Part shown: positions 39,015-46,609 of the stretch, piece by piece | How positions within the stretch are numbered: the first letter of the stretch is position 1 | Layout: each line of letters opens with the position of its first letter | Assembly (NCBI GenBank): GCA_037131165.1 | Contig: JBAXRO010000006.1 | Coordinates: 1 to 49,395 of the forward strand | From: WLNJ01 sp037131165 | GTDB lineage: Bacteria; Actinomycetota; Thermoleophilia; Solirubrobacterales; Solirubrobacteraceae | Direction: 5' to 3' | DNA length: 49,395 nt | The notes under the pieces: generated by a model | Told to the model about the DNA's origin: nothing | Databases searched by the model: none | Seen by the model: only the letters and a program-made list of their open reading frames with translations | Position numbers and translations under genes: made by a program

Positions 39015-39485
39015 ATGCTCACCGCGCCGACCAAGCAACTGGCTGGACTTGCCCTGATCGCAGCCCTCGCGGCAGGCGGCTGTGGCTCGTCCGAACAGGC
39101 CGATTCCGAACGGGCAACCACGACAGCCGCCAAGCAGGCAGCCAAGCAGGCAGCCAAGCCGACCAAGACCACTGCCGGAGAAAAGAGAGTCGTCGTGATG
39201 CCGGACCTGCTCGGCACCGGCGTTTACGAGGCCCAATGCAAGCTGGTGGCGTTGGGGCTCGGGTGGAGCGCAGACGGGCGCGATCCCACCATGGAACCCG
39301 AGGCCCCGTGCGGATCGCTTGACACGGCCGCACCGGTACCCAACCCGCCGATCCAAGCGCAGAAGCCGAAGCCCGGGACCAAACTGCTGAGCGGCGGAGT
39401 GATCGGGCTCGCGACCAGCTGCGCCAACCAGCGCGCACCGAAGGACGGGCCCTACTGCCTCTCGGGGCAGCCGGGATCGCCCTGA
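39015..39485 (+). CDS. PASTA-domain lipoprotein
   Basis: This 156-residue protein has a lipobox ending AAGGC (acylated C23) and an Ala/Lys/Thr-rich linker with short repeats (KQAAKQAAK). A single PASTA-like domain follows (VVMPDLLGTGVYEAQCKLVA to SGGVIGLATSC), with paired cysteines. PASTA domains bind peptidoglycan or beta-lactams in Ser/Thr kinases and PBPs; here one is tethered to the membrane alone. Function unknown. Confidence 0.78.
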   Translation: MLTAPTKQLAGLALIAALAAGGCGSSEQADSERATTTAAKQAAKQAAKPTKTTAGEKRVVVMPDLLGTGVYEAQCKLVALGLGWSADGRDPTMEPEAPCGSLDTAAPVPNPPIQAQKPKPGTKLLSGGVIGLATSCANQRAPKDGPYCLSGQPGSP

Positions 39486-39552
39486 TTGCCTGCCGCCTCG
39501 CGAACCGGTCCGTCCGACTGACCGTCGCCGGTCAGGGCCTCCCGCCCGGCCC

Positions 39553-39936
39553 TCACCAGATGCGTTCGACCCCGTAGGAGTCGAACGATGGGTCGGCGCT
39601 GATCACGGGGATCCGTTCGCTGAGGGCCTGAGCAGCGATCATCCGATCGAACGGGTCCTTGTGATCGCGGCGGAGCGGAAGCGACCGACTGGACCAGGCG
39701 TGCTCCGGGGTGACAGGCAGCGACTCGATGCCCTCCCGCTCGCTGGCGATGAGGGGATCCTCGGTGAACTCGAGGCGACCTGTGGCGACCTTTATCCCCA
39801 TCTCCCAGAGAGAGGCTGCGCTGATGAGGATCCGATTTGCTCTCGGTGCGATCGCTTCCCTCGCCACCGGACTCAGTCGCCGGTCGTCCTCGAGGAACCA
39901 GATGAGGGCATGGGTGTCGAGGAGTGCCGCTCTCAC
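39553..39936 (-). CDS. vapC: VapC-type PIN toxin
   Basis: A typical 127-residue PIN protein: LLDTHALIWFLEDD (D7), ISAASLWEMGIK (E), DPFDRMIAAQAL (D) and ISADPSF (D) supply the four acidic residues. It resembles the tRNA/rRNA-cleaving VapC group with the LDTHALIW start. The ATG overlaps the antitoxin stop (ATGA, 39933-39936). Unlike the first pair, it has no C-terminal extension. Confidence 0.93.
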   Translation of the reverse strand: MRAALLDTHALIWFLEDDRRLSPVAREAIAPRANRILISAASLWEMGIKVATGRLEFTEDPLIASEREGIESLPVTPEHAWSSRSLPLRRDHKDPFDRMIAAQALSERIPVISADPSFDSYGVERIW

Positions 39937-40166
39937 ATGTACTCCTCGAACTCGGGGAGCGGGTCGTCGAAATCGTCGGACATCCAGATCTTCCCCTTGA
40001 GCGCCCCGAAGCCGCGGGTCTCAGCCGGCGCCTCATAGCGAACGAGCCTGGCGACAGGCTCGTCGCCCCGATGGACGATCACCTCATCCCCGGCCTCGAC
40101 CGCCCTGAGCAGCTTCGAGAAGTTGGTCTTGCACTCATGGACCTTGACGTGGTGCACTTGCTTCAT
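39933..40166 (-). CDS. Phd/YefM-type antitoxin
   Basis: This 77-residue protein begins MKQVHHVKVHECKTNFSKLL and continues VEAGDEVIVHRGDEPVARLV, the Phd/YefM DNA-binding fold, ending in an acidic toxin-binding tail (DDFDDPLPEFEEYM). It is the first gene of the pair and should repress the operon by binding upstream. Confidence 0.92.
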   Translation of the reverse strand: MKQVHHVKVHECKTNFSKLLRAVEAGDEVIVHRGDEPVARLVRYEAPAETRGFGALKGKIWMSDDFDDPLPEFEEYM

Positions 40167-40174
40167 GGTGCCAG

Positions 40175-40190
40175 CTTAGTCTACTTAGTC
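40175..40190. promoter_or_regulatory. Direct-repeat operator over the second toxin-antitoxin promoter
   Basis: On the minus strand GACTAAG-TA-GACTAAG is a tandem 7-bp repeat with 9-bp period. The TAGACT inside it is a -10-like hexamer 11 bases before ATG 40166, so a protein bound there would block transcription. Confidence 0.45.
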
Positions 40191-40336
40191 CACCTGCTCA
40201 AGTCGGTTTCGAGTTGCACCCGACGCAGAACCGTGGCAATCGGCGGTCCGACGCATGCCCGCGATCGGGACGACGGCATGATCAACGGGGCGGCTCGCGG
40301 CAGGCCCGCCCCGGACCGGGCCCGGGCGCCGGCCCG

Positions 40337-41569
40337 TCAGCCGAGGAAGCTGCCGGTCGCCGACTCCGGCGGCCCGGCGACGGCACCCGACTCGCGGAGC
40401 GCGGCGATCTGCTCCGCCGAGTAGCCGGCGGCGGCCAGCACTTCGTCGGTGTGCTCCCCAAGCCCGGGGCCCGGGAGGCGGTCCGTGTCGGCAGGAGTCG
40501 CGGAGAACTTGATCGGCGCCCCGAGCAACCGGACCGGCTTCTCGGCTCCGGGCTGGGTCAGCGGTGCGACCATCGCCCTTGCCTTGACCAGCTCCGACTC
40601 GAGCGCCTCGTCGAGAGTGAGCACAGGGGTCAGGCAGCAGTCGACGCGGGAGGCGAACTCCTCCCACTCGTCGCGGGTCCTCGAGAGGAAGATCCCCTCG
40701 ACCTCGCGGTGAACATCGGAGCCGACCGGCTGGAACTGCTGGTCGATCAGGTCCGGCCGCTCCACCCCTTCGCAGAACGCCTTCCAGAACTTCGCCTCGA
40801 GCGCGCCGAGCGCGATATGGCCGTCGGAGCAGGCATACGGCCGATAACAGATCAGCGACCCCGCAAGCCCGACGTTCCCCCGCTTCGGCGACTCACCCTC
40901 CAACAACCCCTGCGCGGCCGGCATCCCGAGCCATGAGAGAGCGCCGTCGAACATCGAGACGTCGACGAACTGCCCTTCGCCGCTGCCGTCGCGCGCACGC
41001 AGCGCCGCGAGGATCCCGAACGCAGCCATCAGCGCGCCTCCGCCGATGTCGGCGACCTGCCCCGCGTTCTGGATTGGCGGACCGTCGGCCTCGCCGGTCA
41101 TGCCGAGCATGCCGCCGAGCGCGAGGTAGTTCATGTCGTGGCCTGCCGCGTCGCGTCCGGGGCCGTCCTGGCCGTAGCCGCTGATCGCGCAGTACACGAG
41201 TCCCGGGTTGATCTCCTTGAGCGCCTCGTAGCCGACACCGAGCCTGTCGAGCACGCCGGGACGGAACGATTCGAGCAGGACGTCGGCGTCCTTGACCAAC
41301 CGCCTCAGGACCTCCTTGCCCTCGTCGGACTTGAGGTCGATGCGAATCGAGCGCTTGTTGCGGTTGAGCGAGAGGAACAGGGCGCCCGCGGCGGACTGCT
41401 CGACTCCCGGGTAGGCGGGCGGAGCCCAGCGGACGTAATCGCCCATGCCCGTGTCCTCGACCTTGAGCACGTCGGCCCCGAGGTCAGCAAGCAGCAGCGA
41501 GCAGAACGGGCCCGGCAGCAGCCGCGAGAGGTCGAGGACCTTGAGCCCGGAGAGGGCGCCCTCGCTCAC
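40337..41569 (-). CDS. Class III (CaiB/BaiF) CoA-transferase, alpha-methylacyl-CoA racemase-like
   Basis: Start GTG 41569 overlaps the upstream stop (GTGA). The 410-residue protein begins SGLKVLDLSRLLPGPFCSL and has GADVLKVEDTGMGDYVRW, NKRSIRIDLKS and AAGHDMNYLALGGML. H144-D145 there is the catalytic His region of alpha-methylacyl-CoA racemases rather than a plain CoA-transferase. It could interconvert 2R/2S-methylacyl-CoA or move CoA between acids. As last gene of the operon it points to methyl-branched substrates. Confidence 0.9.
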   Translation of the reverse strand: MSEGALSGLKVLDLSRLLPGPFCSLLLADLGADVLKVEDTGMGDYVRWAPPAYPGVEQSAAGALFLSLNRNKRSIRIDLKSDEGKEVLRRLVKDADVLLESFRPGVLDRLGVGYEALKEINPGLVYCAISGYGQDGPGRDAAGHDMNYLALGGMLGMTGEADGPPIQNAGQVADIGGGALMAAFGILAALRARDGSGEGQFVDVSMFDGALSWLGMPAAQGLLEGESPKRGNVGLAGSLICYRPYACSDGHIALGALEAKFWKAFCEGVERPDLIDQQFQPVGSDVHREVEGIFLSRTRDEWEEFASRVDCCLTPVLTLDEALESELVKARAMVAPLTQPGAEKPVRLLGAPIKFSATPADTDRLPGPGLGEHTDEVLAAAGYSAEQIAALRESGAVAGPPESATGSFLG

Positions 41570-42453
41570 GGCTTGACTCCTGCGACTTCGCGCTTCGGGC
41601 AGCCGAGCATCTCGCGCGCTTCGGCTACGGTCGCGGGCCTGCGGCCCGCCGCCTCGGTCAGCTCGCGGGCCTGAGCGATCAGCTGGCCGTTGCTCTCGAC
41701 CATGCTGCCATCGGGCAGGTAGAAGTTGTCCTCCACACCGGCGCGGATGTTGCCGCCCAGGCGCAGCGCGGCCTCGATCAGGCCCCACTGGTCGCGCGAG
41801 ACCCCGATCACTCCCCAGTTGTGGCGCACGTTGGCGATCTGGTCGCGCATGTGCTCGAGGTTCCCGGGAGTCGGGCGGATCCCGCCGGTCACGCCCATCA
41901 CGCACGAGACCTGCAGCGGCTCATGGAGGATCCCCATGTCGAGCAGCGGGTCGAGGTTCGCGATGTGACCGGAGTCGAAGCACTCGTGCTCCGGGCGGAT
42001 GCCCTCCTCGTTCATCGCCTCGAGCAACTTGGTGATCGTGTCGAAGCTGTTCTCGAAGACGGCGGAGAAGACGAACTCCTTGCGCCGGCGCGAGTACTTC
42101 GCGTAGTTCATCGAGCCCATGTTGAGCGCGGCGACGTCGGGCTTCAGTTCCTTCAGGTAGGCGATCCGCTTCTCGAGCGGGACACCGATCGCGCCGGTCG
42201 AGTAGTTGATGATCACGTCGTCCACTTCGGCGAGGATCGCCTGGGTGATCGCGCGGAAGTCCTCGACCTCGTAGCTCGGAACCCCTTCGGGAGTGCGCGC
42301 GTGGATGTGGATCATCGAACCGCCCTCGTCGACGATCCGCCCCGCTTCCGCCGCGTACTCCTCCGGCGTGTAGGGAATCGCCGCGCACTGGTCGCGGTTG
42401 GCGACCGCGCCACTGATCGAGCAAGTGATGATGACGGGGTCTTCGAAGCTCAT
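41566..42453 (-). CDS. Beta-keto acid cleavage enzyme (BKACE, DUF849)
   Basis: This 295-residue TIM barrel begins EDPVIITCSISGAVANRDQ and has the zinc ligands in MIHIHART (H49 and H51) plus INYSTGAIG and VMGVTGGIRPTPGNLEHM. BKACEs condense a beta-keto acid with acetyl-CoA to give acetoacetate and a new acyl-CoA, as Kce does in lysine fermentation. It occupies the place that a lyase such as HMG-CoA lyase has in leucine-type pathways. ATGA overlap with the carboxyltransferase gene (42450-42453). Substrate unknown. Confidence 0.92.
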   Translation of the reverse strand: MSFEDPVIITCSISGAVANRDQCAAIPYTPEEYAAEAGRIVDEGGSMIHIHARTPEGVPSYEVEDFRAITQAILAEVDDVIINYSTGAIGVPLEKRIAYLKELKPDVAALNMGSMNYAKYSRRRKEFVFSAVFENSFDTITKLLEAMNEEGIRPEHECFDSGHIANLDPLLDMGILHEPLQVSCVMGVTGGIRPTPGNLEHMRDQIANVRHNWGVIGVSRDQWGLIEAALRLGGNIRAGVEDNFYLPDGSMVESNGQLIAQARELTEAAGRRPATVAEAREMLGCPKREVAGVKP

Positions 42454-44024
42454 ACCGGCACCACTGCGTTTCGCTTCCAGGGCCGGCTGACCGTCTTGCC
42501 CTCGGCCATCTCGAGCGCGCGACAGACGACCTTTCTCGTTTCGCGCGGGTCGATCACGTCGTCGATCATGCCGTTCTTCGCGGCGATGTAGACGTCGATG
42601 ATCTTGCGGTATTCGCCGATCAGGTGGGCCTTCATCGCCTCCGGGTCGTCGGCTGCCTCGACCTGCTTGCGCATCACGATCTCGACTGCGCCCTCGGCCC
42701 CCATCACCGAAATCTCGGCCGACGGCCAGGCGACGATCAGGTCGGGCTCGTAGGCGCGGCCGTTCATCACGTAGTAGCCCGCGCCGTAAGCCTTGCGGGT
42801 GATCACGGTGATCTTCGGCACGGTCGCGTTGGCGACGGCGTGGAGCATCTTCGCCCCGTGGCGGATGATCCCGGCCTCCTCGACCTTGCTGCCGACCATG
42901 AAGCCGGGCACGTCCTGGATGAACAGCAGCGGGATCCCGAAGGCGTTGCAGAGGTTGACGAACCGGGCCGCCTTGTCGGCCGAGTCGTTGTCGAGGATCC
43001 CGCCGAGCTGCTTGGGCTGGTTGGCGACGATCCCGCACGGGCGACCGCCGAAGCGGGCGAAGCAGGTGATGATCGTCTTCGCCCACTGGGGCTTCAGGTC
43101 GAAGTACTCGCCGTCGTCGACGATCCGGCGGATCACCTCGTACATGTCGTAGGGCTTGCGGTTGCTCTCGGGGAGCACGTCGAGCATGTCCTCGTCGGCG
43201 CGGTCGACCGGATCCGACGACTCGCGCCGCGGCGGCGCCTCGCCGTTGTTCTGTGGGAAGAAGGCGAGGTAGGCCTTGATCTTCTCGATGCACTCCTCGT
43301 CGCTCTGCACCTCGAGGTCGCCGACCCCGGACTTGCGGCAGTGGACTCGACTGCCACCGAGCTCCTCCTGGGTGACTTCCTCACCGACTGCCGCGCGCAC
43401 GAGGTGGGGCCCGGCGAGCGCCATCGAGCCGCGGCCCTTGACCATCGGAACGAAGTCGGCGAGACCGGGGATGTAGGCGGTGCCGGCGGCGCACGGCCCC
43501 ATCAGGGCTGCGACCTGCGGGATCACGCCGCTCATCACGACCTCCTCGCGGAAGAGATGGCCGGTGTCGGCGAACAGCGAGCCGACCGCCTCCTGGATCC
43601 GGGCCCCGGCCGAGTCGAGCAGCCAGACGAGGGGGATCCGTTTGGTCAGGGCGAGCTCGCGGATCCGAGCGACCTTCTTCTCGCCGCTCATGCCCATCGA
43701 GCCGGCCATCACGGTGAAGTCGTAGGCGACGATCGCGGTCTCGCGGCCCTCCACCTTGCCGAAGCCTGTCACTACGCCGTCGGCCGGGGCTTCCTTACCC
43801 TCGAGCGCTCGGACCGAGTAGTGGATCCCGGCGTGGATGCCGAGCTCGGCGAAAGTTCCCTCGTCGCAGAGCAGGTCGACCCGTTCGCGAGCGGTGAGCT
43901 TGCCCGCCTCGTGCTGGGCGTCGATCTTTTCCTGCCCGCCCCCGAGCTTCGCGACGGCGCGGCGCTCGGCGAGGTCCTCGGCGAGCGGCCGGAGGATCGA
44001 CTGCGGGGCTGGCTCGTCACTCAT
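42450..44024 (-). CDS. Acyl-CoA carboxylase carboxyltransferase (beta) subunit
   Basis: This 524-residue protein has the two crotonase-fold halves of the biotin-dependent carboxyltransferase: KLTARERVDLLCDEGTF and FTVMAGSMGMSGEKKVARI in the first, GILDNDSADKAARFVNLC and FIQDVPGFMVG in the second, and VITRKAYGAGYYVMNGRA near the end. The middle (EAPPRRESSDP, YDMYEVIRRIVDDGEYFDL) resembles propionyl-CoA carboxylase more than methylcrotonyl-CoA carboxylase. No biotin carboxylase/BCCP subunit is in the window, so the alpha subunit must be elsewhere. It is the second gene of the operon. Confidence 0.95.
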   Translation of the reverse strand: MSDEPAPQSILRPLAEDLAERRAVAKLGGGQEKIDAQHEAGKLTARERVDLLCDEGTFAELGIHAGIHYSVRALEGKEAPADGVVTGFGKVEGRETAIVAYDFTVMAGSMGMSGEKKVARIRELALTKRIPLVWLLDSAGARIQEAVGSLFADTGHLFREEVVMSGVIPQVAALMGPCAAGTAYIPGLADFVPMVKGRGSMALAGPHLVRAAVGEEVTQEELGGSRVHCRKSGVGDLEVQSDEECIEKIKAYLAFFPQNNGEAPPRRESSDPVDRADEDMLDVLPESNRKPYDMYEVIRRIVDDGEYFDLKPQWAKTIITCFARFGGRPCGIVANQPKQLGGILDNDSADKAARFVNLCNAFGIPLLFIQDVPGFMVGSKVEEAGIIRHGAKMLHAVANATVPKITVITRKAYGAGYYVMNGRAYEPDLIVAWPSAEISVMGAEGAVEIVMRKQVEAADDPEAMKAHLIGEYRKIIDVYIAAKNGMIDDVIDPRETRKVVCRALEMAEGKTVSRPWKRNAVVPV

Positions 44025-44042
44025 CGTCCGACCTCTGCAGCT

Positions 44043-44069
44043 GCTTTCGCAGCCGATGGCTGCGAAAGC
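44043..44069. promoter_or_regulatory. Intercistronic hairpin in the acyl-CoA operon
   Basis: GCTTTCGCAGCC-GAT-GGCTGCGAAAGC forms a perfect 12-bp stem with a 3-nt loop in the 67-bp gap between the hydratase and the carboxyltransferase genes. It could be a partial terminator or an mRNA stability element that sets the ratio of the two products. Confidence 0.55.
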
Positions 44070-44091
44070 TCGGTCTCCGGCCTCATCAATC

Positions 44092-44886
44092 TCATTGCCC
44101 GGTCCAATTCGGGTCGCGCTTCTCGAAGAAGGCGGTCACGCCTTCGCGAAGGTCATCGGTCGAAAAGGCGAGCGTGAGGTTGTGGCGGAGGTATTCGAGC
44201 GCCTCCTCGAGCGGCATGTCCTGCTGGCGGTGGATCGCGTCCTTGCCGAGCTTCATCAGCAGCGGGGAGCGGGTGGCGAGCTTGGTAGTCCACTCCGCCA
44301 GGGCCGAGTCGAGCTCGGCGTCGGGCACGACCTTGTTGACGATGCCGATCCGGTGGGCTTCCGTGGCGTCCATCCGTTCGCCGAGCAGCAGCATCTCCGT
44401 CGCCTTCTTCCGGCCGACGTTGCGGTAGATCAGCGCCATGATCATGAACGGGAAGATCCCGACGTTGATCTCCGGGGTGCCGAAGGTCGCCTTGTCGGAG
44501 GCGACGATCAGGTCGCAGGCGAGAGCCAACCCGAGGGCGCCTGCCAGCACGTGACCCTGGGCCCGCAGGACGACCGGCTTGCCGAGCTCGCCGATCAGCA
44601 GGAAGAGCCGAGGGAAGCGGGCCGTGCCCGCGTGCTTGTGGACGAGCGGGACGTCGGCGCCAAAGGTCGAGAGGTTGCCACCGGACGAGAAGGTCTTCGG
44701 GTCGGTCGAGGCGAGCACGACACAGCGAACCTCGGAATCGTCGCGTGCACGTTCGAAGGCAGCGATCAGCCCGTCGAGCATCGCGTCGGAGAGGCTGTTC
44801 TTCGTCGACGGGTCGTCGAGCGAGATCGTCGCGACCCCGTCTGCGACCTCGTAGCGGACCGGCCCCTGTGACTGCTCCTCACTCAT
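44092..44886 (-). CDS. Enoyl-CoA hydratase/isomerase family protein, one catalytic Glu missing
   Basis: This 264-residue crotonase has the oxyanion-hole region FSSGGNLSTF (about 67-75) and FGTPEINVGIFPF with E139, which matches one of the two classical glutamates. The other (in GCEL of hydratases) is replaced in ALGLALACD. Loss of one Glu occurs in some hydratases and isomerases, so the exact reaction is uncertain. First gene of the minus-strand operon, divergent from an acyl-CoA dehydrogenase. Confidence 0.93.
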   Translation of the reverse strand: MSEEQSQGPVRYEVADGVATISLDDPSTKNSLSDAMLDGLIAAFERARDDSEVRCVVLASTDPKTFSSGGNLSTFGADVPLVHKHAGTARFPRLFLLIGELGKPVVLRAQGHVLAGALGLALACDLIVASDKATFGTPEINVGIFPFMIMALIYRNVGRKKATEMLLLGERMDATEAHRIGIVNKVVPDAELDSALAEWTTKLATRSPLLMKLGKDAIHRQQDMPLEEALEYLRHNLTLAFSTDDLREGVTAFFEKRDPNWTGQ

Positions 44887-45008
44887 CGGCCCCAACCCTG
44901 CCAGATCAGGCGCGGTTACGCCATCACGCGAGGGCGGGCGGCGGTACCATCGCCCTGCGGGCGACAAGATCGCCTCCGAACAGCCAAACCCAGAGGAGAG
45001 CAACCCAG

Positions 45009-46196
45009 ATGTCAGCCACTTCGGATGTGATCAAGCCCGATTACGCGGCACAGCAGAAGCACTTCATCTTCAACGAGGACCACGAGCGGCTTCGCGAGTC
45101 GATCGGTGGCTTCATCACCAAGGAGCTCACACCCCACGCAGACGAGTGGGAGGAGACGACCTTCCCCGACTCCGTCTTCCACCGGATGGGCGAGCTCGGC
45201 TTCCTCGGCCTCTCGATGCCCGAGGAGTACGGCGGCCAGGGTGGCGACTACTTCTGCAACCTCGTCCTCGCAGAGGAGCTCGCACGCTCGAACTCCGGCG
45301 GCCTCGCGATGGGCGTCGCAGTCCACACCGACATGGCGATGCCGCCGATCCACCTGTTCGGCACCGAGGAGCAGAAGCAGGAGTGGCTCGTCCCGGCGAT
45401 CAAGGGCGAGAAGATCCTCTGCCTCGGCATCACCGAGCCGGACGCAGGCTCCGACGTCTCCGGCATCAAGACCCGCGCGGTCCGCGACGGTGACGAGTGG
45501 GTCATCAACGGCTCGAAGACCTACATCACCAACGGCCACCGAGCCGACGTGATCGTGCTCGTCACCAAGACCGACCCGGACGCCGGCTACGACGGCTTCT
45601 CGCTGTTCCTCGTGCCGATGGACGCCCCGGGCGTGATCCGCGAGAAGAAGCTCGAGAAGCTTGGCATGCACGCATCCGACACCGCGCTGCTCGCCTTCCA
45701 GGACGTGCGCGTCCCCGACTCGGCGATGCTCGGCCAGGAGGGCAAGGGCTTCTACCACATCATGTGGGAGCTCCAGGGAGAGCGCCTGATCGGCGCCGCC
45801 GGATGCGTCGCAGGGGCACAGCTGTGCTTCGAGAAGACACTCCAGTACGCGCTCGAGCGCAACGCCTTCGGTCGCCAGATCGGCAAGTTCCAGGTGATCC
45901 GCCACAAGTTCGCCGAGATGGCGACGGCGATCGAGTCGGCCCGCCAGATGGTCTACATGACCGCCTGGAAGTTCAACAACGGCGAGTACCCCGTCCGCGA
46001 GATCTCGATGGCGAAGCTCCACTCGGCCCGGGTCGCGGTGGACGTGGCCGACGAGTGCATCCAGATCCACGGCGGAGCCGGCTACATGAAGGAGTACGGA
46101 GTCGAGCGCGTCTGGCGCGACATGCGCCTCAACCGCATCGGAGCCGGCACCGACGAGATCATGCTCGACGTGATCGGCCGCTCCTACGGCCTTTGA
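45009..46196 (+). CDS. Acyl-CoA dehydrogenase, isovaleryl-CoA-dehydrogenase type (first copy)
   Basis: Start ATG 45009 has GAGGAGAG upstream. The 395-residue flavoprotein has the usual three domains, with ITEPDAGSDVSGIKT and TYITNGHRADVIVLV in the middle, and ERNAFGRQIGKFQVIRHKFA and IQIHGGAGYMKEYGVERV at the C-terminus. The medium-chain catalytic Glu (YEGT) is replaced by IGAGT, and instead E258 in QGERLIG lies on the helix used as base in isovaleryl- and long-chain dehydrogenases. Electrons would go to ETF. It is homologous to the gene at 46606. Confidence 0.95.
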   Translation: MSATSDVIKPDYAAQQKHFIFNEDHERLRESIGGFITKELTPHADEWEETTFPDSVFHRMGELGFLGLSMPEEYGGQGGDYFCNLVLAEELARSNSGGLAMGVAVHTDMAMPPIHLFGTEEQKQEWLVPAIKGEKILCLGITEPDAGSDVSGIKTRAVRDGDEWVINGSKTYITNGHRADVIVLVTKTDPDAGYDGFSLFLVPMDAPGVIREKKLEKLGMHASDTALLAFQDVRVPDSAMLGQEGKGFYHIMWELQGERLIGAAGCVAGAQLCFEKTLQYALERNAFGRQIGKFQVIRHKFAEMATAIESARQMVYMTAWKFNNGEYPVREISMAKLHSARVAVDVADECIQIHGGAGYMKEYGVERVWRDMRLNRIGAGTDEIMLDVIGRSYGL

Positions 46197-46214
46197 TCCG
46201 AGCGGAATCCTGAC

Positions 46215-46240
46215 CCGCTGCCGGGCTTGCCCGGCAGCGG
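46215..46240 (+). terminator. Hairpin after the first acyl-CoA dehydrogenase
   Basis: CCGCTGCCGGGC-TT-GCCCGGCAGCGG is a perfect 12-bp inverted repeat (10-bp stem with 6-nt loop in practice) 18 bp after the stop. It is followed by CTTGATCC, no T-tract, and lies 10 bp before the cupin ATG. Confidence 0.6.
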
Positions 46241-46249
46241 CTTGATCCA

Positions 46250-46609
46250 ATGCCAGAGCTGATCGGTTCGTACACGCAGATCCCGGCCGCGGGAACTCCT
46301 CCGAAGATCATCGAGGAAGCCGTCGGCCGAGTGAACACGGGCGAGGACCGCCTGAGCGTCGCCCTGATGACCGCCCCGGCGGGTTGGGCAGAGCCGTTCC
46401 AAACACCTGAGTTCGATGAGTGGACAGTCGTCACGGAGGGCGCAATGGACGTCGAATTCGACGGCGGAACGATGACCGTCCCGGCTGGCCAGACTGTGCT
46501 CGTTCGCTCCGGTGAGCGAGTCCGTTACTCGACACCCAGCGGAGCGAAGTACGTGGCGATCTGCCTGCCGGCGTTTCACCCGGACACCGTCAGGCGGGAG
46601 GCAGAGTGA
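46250..46609 (+). CDS. Small cupin-domain protein
   Basis: This 119-residue protein is a single cupin barrel with FDEWTVVTEGAMDVEFDGG as motif 1 and TMTVPAGQTVLVRSGERV as motif 2. Of the usual metal-binding residues the His-x-His pair is not present (EFDEWTVV instead), so it may be a non-enzymatic ligand sensor or use other ligands. It ends overlapping the next dehydrogenase by GTGA (46606-46609), so it is co-translated with it. Function unknown. Confidence 0.8.
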   Translation: MPELIGSYTQIPAAGTPPKIIEEAVGRVNTGEDRLSVALMTAPAGWAEPFQTPEFDEWTVVTEGAMDVEFDGGTMTVPAGQTVLVRSGERVRYSTPSGAKYVAICLPAFHPDTVRREAE

